From Paramecium pentaurelia (taxonomy: Eukaryota; Ciliophora; Oligohymenophorea; Peniculida; Parameciidae), in the NCBI GenBank assembly GCA_905183005.1, contig CAJJDO010000049.1:481823-545822 (forward strand): 64,000 bases of DNA, given 5' to 3'. A program made the translations under genes and the position numbers. The notes beneath the pieces were generated by a model that was given only the letters and a program-made list of their open reading frames with translations, was not told where the DNA came from and made no database searches. Below, in pieces: positions 1 to 9,562 of this stretch; the stretch's first letter is position 1; each line of letters begins with the position of its first letter.

Positions 1-706
1 AGTAAGTTCATAATAATTTATTCATATCTTTAGATTCCTAATAGTTTTTTTGTAGATATATTTTAGAAATCAATAACTTAATTTATTGATTAGTTATTTT
101 TTAATTTACAATTTCATTTTTAAGAAATCTCTTAAGTAATTTTAATAGTTTTTAGAAATTTCAGAATACATAAATTACTTTTGTAATTCTTCCATCATTT
201 TTAAAAAAATAAAATGTTTGTTATATAAATCAAGATTAAAAAATATTATTTTAATATGATTGAATATTTAAATCAACTTTTGAATTCATTTTAATAAGCC
301 AAGAAAAATCATAGTCTAATTTTGATAGCTGAATGAGTTTTGCACTTTCAAACATAATAGATTTCATAATAAAAATAATATAAAATAAGTAAAATTTAAA
401 CAAAAATATATTTATAAAAGAGATACATTCATCTATATAATAAATAAAGAAAATTATTGAATTTAATTATGATATCCAAATATTGTTACTGATGATTACA
501 ATTATTAATTTCATATGAATTTTATATATATTAATCTTAATATAAAGTTGTTGAATATTATATTTGGTTAGATTTAATAGAATTTATGATTAAATCATTT
601 CTATTTCCAAAATTATTAATCTAAATAAATAGATATTCATATTTAAAAGAATAATAAAATATAAAAATTAAAGTATGTATACATATTATTTTAATATATA
701 TTTGCA
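1..706. other. AT-rich stretch without a recognisable gene
   Basis: I read both strands in the ciliate code and found no convincing gene here. Short open stretches are interrupted by TGA and have no family signature. It is probably the 3' flank of the minus-strand LAMTOR4-like gene plus intergenic DNA. Confidence 0.5.
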
Positions 707-989
707 TCATTTTTTTCTTTCTAAAACAACTATGTCTGTTTAATCGATGTAAATTATAATATCTGATTCTTAATAACTTACTATTATATATTTTGAATTT
801 ACATGTTACTCTATTGAGCGATTATTTATCTAAAATCTTAGCAGTCGATGAAACAATAGTTGTTATAAATGGGATTAATTTAGGATTATCTAAAGTACCA
901 CTACTCTTAATATTGATTCAATTTATTACCTTTTTAATTCTACCACTACTTTCGAGTATCATCTATCCTATTATTCCACTTTCATCCAT
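707..989 (-). CDS. LAMTOR4: Ragulator subunit LAMTOR4-like (Roadblock fold), 78 aa
   Basis: Ragulator is the lysosomal-membrane scaffold that tethers Rag GTPases for TORC1 signalling; LAMTOR4 is one of its five Roadblock-fold subunits. Two introns, 906-929 (24 nt) and 781-802 (22 nt), join three exons into exactly 79 codons ending in TGA at 707-709. The product starts MDESGIIGQMIL, then has a SSGTLDNP segment, a helix (IPFITTIVSSTAKIL) and two beta strands (RVTLSYQESDIIIYI, DIVVLERKK). This follows the LAMTOR4 order of strand, SSG-x-LDN turn, helix and a closing VFVVKRQ-like strand. The length fits the family. The start faces the PP2C start only 18 bp away, so the two genes must share a promoter. 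The 24-nt intron is a multiple of three but contains an in-frame TGA. Assignment rests on pattern recognition; another Roadblock protein is the main alternative. Confidence 0.7.
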
Positions 990-1007
990 TTATTTATTAT
1001 AAATAAT
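990..1007. promoter_or_regulatory. 18-bp shared divergent intergenic region
   Basis: Only 18 bp separate the ATG of the minus-strand LAMTOR4-like gene (989) from the ATG of the plus-strand PP2C gene (1008). Any core promoter must overlap the coding sequences or be this A+T run itself. The start choices come from spliced frames of whole-codon length in both genes. Confidence 0.5.
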
Positions 1008-2475
1008 ATGAATTAAAGGATTTTTGATAATATTAAATCAACATCAAAGCGATTAAAAAGCCCTAAAATTTTCAAAACAGAAGGCAATTATTAGTAATAA
1101 AATAGGGATAACAAAAGTATTGAATAATTATATTAATAGTTGATAAGTAAAATAAAGCAAAATCATTTATAAACAATAGAACTGGATTAGGATAGAGAGA
1201 TTATAGTGAGAAACTATCATAAAATACAAAAAATAGTAAATATTATACATATATAAAGGATTAATTGTTAATAATTATTCATAATAAAATAGATAATAAT
1301 TAAACCATACAAATAATAAATACAACTCTTTTTTAGACTCAATATTTAAACTAAACAAATCCAAAGAACTGAATAGAGTACCTATTAGAAATAGAAAATA
1401 AATGTGGCATAACTATGTAAGTAAATATCTCACTTAAACACAAAAGGTTAATCCAGATTCTTCAGTTCCTGAGAGAAGAGTTCAAAGTCAGAATAATATC
1501 TTAAAAATTGAAGAAACCTATAATAAAAATAGATCAACAGCTTCATTATATAGTCTTGAATTTCAAGAAACTTTTTAGTTTAATCTAAAATATACTCATA
1601 AAACTAGATAAGGTTAAATAGCTAATAATCCAACCAAAGTAAATTAAGACATTTTTTATTGTTAAACAAATTTCTTTGAAAATTTCCATTTATTTTTTGT
1701 TTGTGATGGACATGGACAAAATGGACAGTTCGTTTCCAATTTCATTTAAACTAATTTACCAAATACAATTCGAAGAGATAAAGTTTAAATATAATCTCAT
1801 TAAATTAAATAAATACTTCAAAAATCTATTTAAAATACTTCTATTAATGTAAACTAATAATCATTTGATACTAACTTTAGTGGTTCTACATTAAATGGAA
1901 TACTTTTGTAAGAAAATGGTAAAATATATTCATTTAATGTTGGCGATAGTAGAACAGTCATTGGTAAATTAAATGGATATGGTTAAAAATTTAAACCTTA
2001 TTAATTATCAATTGATCATAAATTAACTATTAAAAAAGAGTAATATCGAGTAATCTAATCAGGAGGTAAGGTAGATACATTCTATGATTAAAATGGTATA
2101 GTATTTATATATATTCCAGGGAATCCCATAGGACCTATGAGAGTTTGGGTAAATGGAACATAATATCCAGGTTTAGCTATGAGTAGAAGTTTAGGAGATT
2201 AAGTAGCCTAATCTATTGGTGTTAGCAGTGTTCCAGATATTATTGAATATTAATTAGGATTGAATGATAAATTTATTATTATTGCCTCAGATGGGATATG
2301 GGAATTCTTAGATAATTAAATTGTTGTTGATATTATTGGAAAATATTACTAATAAAATAATATTGAAGGGGCTAGTGAAGAATTAATGAGAGTTGCATAT
2401 AGAATGTGGACAATAGATGATGATTCAGTTGTTGATGATATCACTTTTATAATTATATTTATTTAGAATTAATGA
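1008..2475 (+). CDS. PP2C-family (PPM) Ser/Thr protein phosphatase, 473 aa
   Basis: PPM phosphatases are metal-dependent enzymes that remove phosphate from Ser/Thr in proteins. Signature motifs are in order: VCDGHGQNG (metal-binding DGHG), a GSTLNG-type segment, FNVGDSRT, LAMSRSLGD, VSSVPDI, IIASDGIWEFLDNQ and a final DDITFIII strand. The core occupies roughly residues 200 to 473, preceded by about 190 low-complexity residues. Two 23-nt introns (about 1116-1138 and 1236-1258) were inferred because the frame moves twice; with them the message is exactly 474 codons. The second ends AAG rather than TAG, so that splice site is less certain. An ATG at 1402 gives a single uninterrupted frame and is the fallback start. 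It converges tail-to-tail with the RCC1 gene 19 bp downstream. Confidence 0.9.
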
Positions 2476-2494
2476 ATTGTTTTAATATACTCTA

Positions 2495-3768
2495 TCATTA
2501 CTAAATAATTACTCCACTGCTATTACTACCACATGATATTGTTGCAACCCTATTTTACACAAATTATGATACTACTATAGGTTTATCTGTGAATGATCTA
2601 TAATTAAATATTAAATATGATACCTTTTTTTATTTCCTAATTATCCATATTCATTATCCCCCCATTCTAAAATAGCACCTACATTTGTTAATGCCATACA
2701 ATGATTATAACCACATTCAATCTATTTTACTTCTACATTTTCCTATTTACCATTGATATTTATTTTAAAATTTGATAATCCTTCTAATTTAACAATATCA
2801 CTTATATGTCTAACAAATCCACAACCTAATTGTCCTCTTATATTATGACCACAAGCAAATACTTCAGTTTCTGAATTTTATTTGTTTTTTGTTACAAATA
2901 CACTAAATTCATTTCCAGCTGCCAAATCTAAAACTTAATTATTACTATCCATTAAAGCAGAAATTCTTAATGGATTGTAAACAGCTATTAATGGTTCTCC
3001 TACTCTTGAGAACTCTTCTGAATGGGATAATTGCATTTATGAATTAGATCCCCATCCATAAACTGATCCTTCTGCACTTATGCATAATGTATGATTAGAT
3101 CCACATATAATTTTATTTATTTTAGGTAAATTTTCTATTTTGGTTGGATTTCTTATTCTTTATTCATAAAATGGTGGAGCTGTGCTTCTATTATTTGATC
3201 CTAATCCACATTGTCCATAAGTATCATCACCCATAGTTAAAATGGAACCATCATTAGTAAGAGCCACAAAATGATCTTCTCCACATTCTATTTAATTGAT
3301 ATTTTATAAACTATTGATTTTTTTTGGAGTATTAATAAATTAACCATCCTTAACCTAATATTAAAAGACATCTCCATTATTAGTCAATGCCCATACAAAT
3401 TATTTAGTATATTTAATTTATTTAATCTTACCTTTAGGTACATTGATTTTAATAATATTTTATCTTTTTCCATCATTTATATTTTTATCCTCTTAACTAC
3501 TTAATTTGTGAGCAGTCCATATATATCCATCTCCATTTCCTGTTATACCACTTTCAAATTATTCAGATAAGAATAATTTCTATAAATTCTTATCATCAAA
3601 ATCAATCAATTATTTTGGTATGAAATTATTGAAACTTAAACCTTATCCAGGAAGTGCCTAATATACTCCATTACCCCAAATATATGATTTAGTCTTCTCA
3701 TTACAATAAAGACTATATGATCCAGCACTACATAATAATATTGATAATCCTAATTTTCTTAATTTCAT
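2495..3768 (-). CDS. RCC1-repeat protein, possibly mitochondrial (RCC1L/FMP25-like), 415 aa
   Basis: RCC1 repeats form a seven-bladed propeller used in guanine-exchange and scaffold proteins. The sequence shows repeated blades: SYIWGNGVYQ near the start, then DGYIWTAH, NNGDVFQY, IECGEDHFVALTNDGSI, MGDDTYGQCG, ICGSNHTLCIS, GWGSNSQMQL, FACGHNIRGQLG, IECGYNHCMALTNVGAI and WGDNEYGQLGNK. The N-terminus MKLRKLGLSILLCSAGSYSL is basic-hydrophobic and resembles a targeting leader. That fits the mitochondrial RCC1 family (RCC1L, yeast Fmp25) better than nuclear RCC1, but this is inference. One intron at 2598-2623 (26 nt, GTA to TAG) is needed to complete the last blade; the spliced length is 416 codons. 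Neighbours are PP2C (convergent) and the coiled-coil gene (divergent, 177 bp away). Confidence 0.85.
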
Positions 3769-3945
3769 AAATAATAATAATTAAAATTTTGGCTGTTAGC
3801 ATGTAATAATATTAAGTTGGAAGAAGGAATCCTTCATGTAAATTTAATCCTTAATATATTAGAACCATAATAATAATCTTTAAAATACAATCAATATCAA
3901 TCAAGATCACCTTTTTCAAGTATTGAAAATACATAAAATGCATAA

Positions 3946-5245
3946 ATGCCATCTAATAAATTTCATCACAAAGCAAGTACTGATATTGATACTATCAATA
4001 AAACTACTTCCATTGCAACAAATCCATATTACAATTAATATCTTAAAAGAGCATCTAATTCAAGTCATTAAGATAAACCTCCTGTAATTAATTTATTTAT
4101 TATATAGTCATTATAATATAGTAATTCTAAATCTAATTTAAATCCTAACTAATCACATGATTACTCAATCTAATTTAAAGTTGGATGTAAAAATGATAAA
4201 AAAAACGATTCAATCAATGAAACATAATTATCTTAATTCGTTAATCCAACCAAATAATTTGTATGTATGAGTCCTGCTTAAAATCGAGATAATTCAGTCA
4301 TTTTTTAATCTCCTAAATAAATCCAATAACCAACTATTGTACAATCACCTCAACCTTATAATTTAATTAATACTCCAATTTATTATAATAATAATAAAGG
4401 ATCATAATCATAACTTAAACCAATAAATTATAATAATCCAAATTTATTAAATGAATTTAAATAATTACAAGATTCTAATAATTTATTGTAATAAACTATT
4501 TAATAAATGGAAAGTGAAGTATAAAGAGGATAATCTTCATAATTTATTTAAGAATTAGAATAAAAAATTAATTTATTAAAATAGTTAAATGATAAATTAT
4601 AATTTGAAAATTAATCTCTAATAGAATAAACCGATATTACAAGAATGAAGGATAATTTAGAAAAATCTTAATAAATTCGTAAACAAACATCATAATAACT
4701 TTAGAGTATTAAATCAGAATAATAATAATATTAATTGAAATGTGATGAATTATAAAATAAATTAGATTAAAATGATGATTCTTAAATTAAAGATTTAATT
4801 AATGAATTAGAAAATAAGGTTTAGAATTTAATTACTGAAAATGATAGATTGAATCAATAATTATCTTCAAATTCTAATCTACAAATCATTTCTGATATTG
4901 CAAGATTAAAGAATGAAATTGAGAATCTAAATAAATAATAATAATAATTAAAAAGGGATGAAGAACATTTAAAATTAACTTATAAATAAATTGAATAAGT
5001 TTATGAATAGAAAATGGCAGATAATTTATATGCTGATTTAAATGAGAAAATTTAATTATTGATTGAAGAAAATGAAAGATTATAATAGGTTATAAATGAT
5101 TCAGAATATACTGATTAAGATTTATAGGAAATTAAATCAAGAGTAAAATTTTATTATTATATTTATATAGATTAAAGTTGTTAAATAGGATAATTTTAAA
5201 ATGGAATAACAATTAAAAAGAAAAAATCTTAATAAAAATTATTGA
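3946..5245 (+). CDS. Gln/Asn-rich coiled-coil protein, 423 aa
   Basis: No family was recognised. The first 170 residues are Ser, Asn and Gln rich with little predicted structure. From about residue 180 to the end heptad-like runs of Leu, Glu, Lys and Gln (for example RLKNEIENLNKQQQQLKRDE) indicate a long coiled coil. One intron at 5143-5170 (28 nt, GTA to TAG) precedes a short basic tail, KVVKQDNFKMEQQLKRKN; splicing gives exactly 424 codons. Without splicing the frame runs on into unrelated sequence. The ATG at 3946 starts the longest frame consistent with the coil; an ATG 8 bp upstream is in another frame. Structural proteins of the basal body and cortex often look like this in ciliates, but nothing here proves it. 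Confidence 0.75.
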
Positions 5246-5295
5246 TTACTTTTTTCCCTTATATAAATATCAATTTATTAGAATATATTAAATTA

Positions 5296-6368
5296 TCACT
5301 TTTTCTTTTTTGGTTAAGACTTCGACTTTTATTATGTAATCTAAGTTTATTGTAATAACAATTTCTCTTTATCTGCTTAAGCTTTCATTTAAGGTTTAAA
5401 ATCAAACACTTTTACAATCATAGATGAATTATCTCTTTCCTATAAACAAATATATATATTAAATAAATACTTTTTTACTTATTAGTACAGAATCTATCCT
5501 TTTTAATTATGGAAGCACATCAATTATGTATAGTCTAAAATTGATTATCTATTCAATTGGATTTCCATATATTTTTAGAGATTTAAGCTCTTATAAATGT
5601 GACAACTTTATTTATAAGAAATATATAATACTTATTTTAATTCATTGATCTCCTTTATCTAATTGAAATTCAAATATAAAGATTGTAAATGAGGTAATTC
5701 CTTAAAATTATAATCTAAAGTTGTCAATTGATTATATGATAAATCAATCCATCTAAGTAATTCAACATTAGGCATAACAGTTTGCATAATCTAATAAAAT
5801 CCACTAAGACTTGTTAATTTATTTTAACATAAAATTAATGATTAACAACATAATTCTGGTTTGAATTTAGATTATTGACTTTGATTTTTATTTTCTTGTA
5901 ATTTGCCACCAACTATTTTTCCATTTAATGGTATATTTTATAATGTAATTAATTATGTTGCAACATTTGTTTATGGAATTAATTAAGCAGGAGGTGGTTA
6001 TGGAGCATTACCTTTTTTATTATCTTATTATTTTTAAGGTTATTATTGTTATGGTTAAATAGGCTCTGTTTCTTCAGGCAAAGATTATTATTATTTGAGT
6101 ACTTATTCTTTCGGAGTATCATTTTTTACTTCTTAGTTTTCTTACTTCTTCTATTCTTTAAATATCCATTACTCACCTTCTCTAGGCTTAACTTCTTTAT
6201 TTTTTAATTCTTAGATAATAGTTACAATATATATATACCTTCAAGTTTCTTAATTTCTTTGAATGAATAATCTAAAGTTGTTCTAAGTTTCTTGGTTTCT
6301 TTAGGTTCGGCTGATAAACTTTATTACTATATTCCAGGAGGAGGTGATTTAGTTTTTGATTTATTCAT
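5296..6368 (-). CDS. LRRC51: LRRC51-like leucine-rich-repeat protein, 328 aa
   Basis: The C-terminal half has LRRs in the arrangement typical of LRRC51, a small cilium-associated LRR protein. Motifs in order are NKLTSLSGFYQIM, ELLRWIDLSYNQLTTLD, LPHLQSLYLNFNQIKEI, ELKSLKIYGNPIEQ, RLYIIDVLPQLKRIDSVLIS, then the cap segment ERDNSSMIV. The WIDLSYNxLT repeat followed by LYLxxNxI and LxLxGNPxE is distinctive. The N-terminal 130 residues are Gln and Pro rich (a PQPPPAQ stretch). Three introns at 6210-6238 (29 nt), one of 26 nt and one of 31 nt give exactly 329 codons. Two of them end AAG rather than TAG. It lies 50 bp from the convergent coiled-coil gene and heads a run of four minus-strand genes spaced 15 to 50 bp apart. 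Confidence 0.8.
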
Positions 6369-6415
6369 TATATATATTAATATATATATTCATAGTACAA
6401 ATGTAATTGCATAAT

Positions 6416-6790
6416 TCAGAAATGTTGACTTATTGATTTTTTTTATTCTAATTTTTCAATCAATTAGTTTTTCTGTTGTAGTAATTGTATTAATTCTCTT
6501 TTTTCAGTTTGTAAAGCCAAATTTTCTGAGTAGACCTTATCTAACATATTTTTGACTCTATTAAGTGTTTTTTTGAGGTCTTAATTTAGTTAATTGTTAT
6601 TGGAAATAGGACGATGAGGAGGTGATAGTAATTTACTATAGCTTCTCATTTGAAAACTACTCCTATTATTTTCTTTATTTTATTTAGCTTATTTCCGATT
6701 GAGGGATTCAGAGAGTAATTTTTAGAATTGATGTAAACAAGAATCTTTCTTTATAGGTTATTTAGGAGATTAGCAATATAATGGTTGCAT
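6416..6790 (-). CDS. Short coiled-coil protein, 124 aa
   Basis: An intronless 125-codon frame in the ciliate code. The N-terminal two thirds are basic and Ser/Asn rich with a SPPHRPIS patch. The last 50 residues (KKTLNRVKNMLDKVYSENLA onward, ending EKLEQKKSISQHF) have heptad spacing and should form a coiled coil. The frame is open upstream of this ATG for about 50 codons but has no other ATG before a TGA, which fixes the start. It sits 43 bp after the TBC gene and 47 bp before the LRRC51-like gene on the same strand. Function unknown. Confidence 0.6.
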
Positions 6791-6833
6791 AGATTTAATT
6801 TCGTTAATTAAAATTAATAAAGAGAATTTATCT

Positions 6834-8082
6834 TCATTTATTGGAAATTCGATTTGATTAAGTGGAAATCACTGATTAATTCAAACTTTGTTTGTTAGTC
6901 ATATATTCCTTAAAAACATATGCTTCTTATAAGAGCATTTCAATATCTAATTCTGTCCAATCTTTAGTAGGAAGATTCTATAAAAAGATTACAGCTTCAC
7001 CCATGTTTTTATTTTTCATCTATATTACTAAGTAAATAATAATACCTCAAGTCCACATTTAAGTATTAAATTTGAAACTGTATATATATGAAGATTGGCC
7101 ATATTATCACCTTCTGATAGATAAGTATCCAATATTCTGATTGCTAAATAAAGAGGGAATTCACGAACTAGTAGACATATAACCCATCTAAAGGCAAAAT
7201 GATTAAAATCTATTTATTATTATTGAAAGTAATCTAAAATTGTTGGATCAATCTATATAAGTTAAATAATATACGAAACTTAGAATATTGTTAATTTTTT
7301 CACATGCCAAAGATACACCAGATTAATTATGGATAAAATAATCTTGAATATTTTCAATAATTTTGCAGAGACACCAATAAATATCAGCTTCCATATCAAG
7401 AAATATATCATCTGGAAGTTTATGAAAATCAGGAGGTACATCAAATTTATTGAAATCAACTCTAACATATTCATTAAGAAACACAGCAATTAATGGAGAT
7501 GCAATATCATTTATTCCTTAGACATAACTACTTTAATAAATGAAGTACCTACTCATTGGATGTCTTTAACTCCATATAAATAGTAATCTTTTCAATAGTT
7601 TCTAGATTTTAGGATCTCTAAACAGTTGATAATCTGGTTAGGTTCTTAATACAACATTTGATATCATTGTTTTTATCCTTTCTTCATTTTCGTCTCTTTC
7701 ATGAATTTGTTCATAATAGTTTTTTATGTATTAAATATAGTCTTGTCTTTTTTTCTAAATTACACTAGTTTAACTCATATGATTAGGTGGAATATATTTC
7801 AATATTAGTTTCCATACTTTAGCTCTATAAACTTTTATAATATTATAAATTACCTTATGGAGCTCCTCTCCAAGTTAATTGTTTCAATTGTTCAAGATCT
7901 ATAATTTATTATTCAAGAATGATTTCAAATTATTCAATTCGATATATACCATTATAATTATATATTGGATTTGATTTCCTTTGGAATGGTTAAGTATTAT
8001 AAATTTAATTGATATTATGATGAATCTGTTAATTTTCTTTTTCTTTTGATGGCTTTGAGAATAATTTCTTTAAAAAAGACAT
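6834..8082 (-). CDS. TBC1D22: TBC1D22-type TBC domain Rab GTPase-activating protein, 386 aa
   Basis: TBC proteins accelerate GTP hydrolysis by Rab GTPases and so control membrane traffic. The domain runs from LTWRGAPQ through RAKVWKLILKYIPP, LLFIWSQRHP, YVQGINDIASPLIAVFLNEY, LDMEADIYWCLCKIIENIQD, FNHFAFRWVICLLVREFPLY, AIRILDTYL and a terminal IFLQNLPTKDW motif. The EADxYWC box and the FLQNLPTxxW end are characteristic of TBC1D22. The glutamine finger (YVQG) is present. The arginine finger region reads MISNVVLRTQPD, with the Arg but without the usual preceding IxxD. Introns at 7832-7853 (22 nt), 7531-7548 (18 nt), 7253-7274 (22 nt) and 7020-7045 (26 nt) give exactly 387 codons. The 18-nt intron is a multiple of three without TGA, so its retention would only insert six residues into the YVQG region. 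Confidence 0.88.
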
Positions 8083-8097
8083 ATAAAATATTATATA

Positions 8098-9547
8098 TCA
8101 TAATTTAAATTATGACTTCTTAAGCTCTCCAATTGGTTGTACTTTCTTATATGGACTGAATGTAAACATTTACTGAGATTTACTATTATAAGGGGAATTA
8201 TTCGCAGATTTAGTATTTATTGGAGGTAATTTTAATTATTGCTGCTTATTCTTTATTTATTTCAATCTCACATCCTCTCTTGATTACTAATTATAAGGTA
8301 TTAATACATCTTAACAACTAAGAAATGAAGCATTATTTTATATTCTTGATAATGTAGTTCTATGGGCAGATAATGGTGGTTGGAATTATTAAGATTCAGT
8401 TTTCAATTTTTATTATGAACTTGGATTTCTTGAATTAATAATCAAAGGTTTTAAGTTATTTTAAAATTAAGAGTGAGCTCTAAACTATTGTGTTTATAAC
8501 GAATCACGTTTTTAACTCACTTTCTATATTAATCTAAGGATCATCAACATTTTTATCATCTTAATTTATATTCTATACATTAAAATACTTGATGAAATTC
8601 ATTTTAACATTTAAATGTTTGAATTATATCTTTTGATGACATTGGCATTTGACTATTTACACCGCTAATCCATGGATGAATTAGAGCTTATTCAGCTGTA
8701 AGTCTAGCCTCAGGTTCCCATGCAGCAGTTTTTTCAAAAAATGATATGGCCGCTCTATTCTATGATTATGGGAATTTTGAACTTGCTCATATTTTCAGGA
8801 TAGCATGCTAATTAAGGATTCTTCATTTTTTTTAAAAAGGTCTCTCTTGTATCATCTGTGCAAAATGGATGACAATTCGCAAACATCATAAATTATATTA
8901 TTCCTAGACTCCACATATCCACTGATTTGAAGTACTCCTTTTTCATTAATGCTTCTGGTGCCATATAAATTAATGTGCCACATGTTTCATGAGTAGTAGA
9001 TTTTATTGTTTGGAAACTCAAACCAAAATCGATGATTTTTACACTCCATTCTTTATCAATCAAAATGTTATCTATATATATTTATGTTCATACCAGGTTT
9101 TAGATCTCTATGAATTATACCTTTTTTATGAATATATGCTACTGCATATATGATTTATTATATAATTTATCTTATTTCAGAGTCAGTCAATGATTAATCA
9201 ATATACTCTTAAAGTGATTTGCCTTCAATATATTCGATAAGAAAATAAAGTTTTCTCTTTGATTCTATTGTCTTATAGTATTAAACGATATTTGGATGCT
9301 CCAAAGTGCTAAGTATAGAGGCTTCTTGATTGAGCTTCTCAACAATATTATTTCCAGTAGCCGATTATTTATCAACAACCTATAACAATTTGAACTATAC
9401 TTTCAAAGCGTAGATCTAATCTTGATATAAGACCTTATAGACTTTGCTGAAGGCACCTGTTCCTAATTTTTATAAAATTGTATAATCCTCAAGGAGTTAT
9501 TCTCCAAAGTCTTCATTTTCATTTTGAAGAAAACTTTCTTCAATCAT
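8098..9547 (-). CDS. Ser/Thr protein kinase with Gln-rich tail, frame break inside (about 458 aa)
   Basis: Kinase motifs are complete: Gly loop LGTGAFSKVYKV (about residues 28-39), YALKVVDK with the ATP-binding Lys near 49, HRDLKPDNILID, IIDFGLSF, CGTLIYMAPEAL, SVDMWSLGIIQFMMF and the subdomain XI LTAEQALIHPWI. It fits CAMK-like or NEK/ULK-like kinases; I cannot place it further. After the domain comes a 120-residue Gln/Ser/Asn-rich tail ending near 8098. Introns at 9380-9400 (21 nt), 9072-9093 (22 nt) and 8560-8588 (29 nt) are inferred; the last is the least certain. One extra base is present near 8771-8785, in the stretch before AAISFFEKTAAWEPEA. Removing one base makes the spliced gene exactly 459 codons. 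The start is 15 bp from the opposite-strand nephrocystin-3-like gene. Confidence 0.82.
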
Positions 9548-9562
9548 TAATTTAAATATAAA
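9548..9562. promoter_or_regulatory. 15-bp shared divergent intergenic region
   Basis: The kinase start codon (9547, minus) and the nephrocystin-3-like start codon (9563, plus) are separated by 15 bp of pure A+T apart from nothing else recognisable. Transcription of both must start within this run or in the opposing coding sequence. Confidence 0.5.

Noticed and set aside
793..1002. Standard-code plus-strand ORF of 69 codons, hydrophobic
   Set aside because: It is antisense to the spliced LAMTOR4-like gene, whose protein makes sense and whose exons sum to whole codons.
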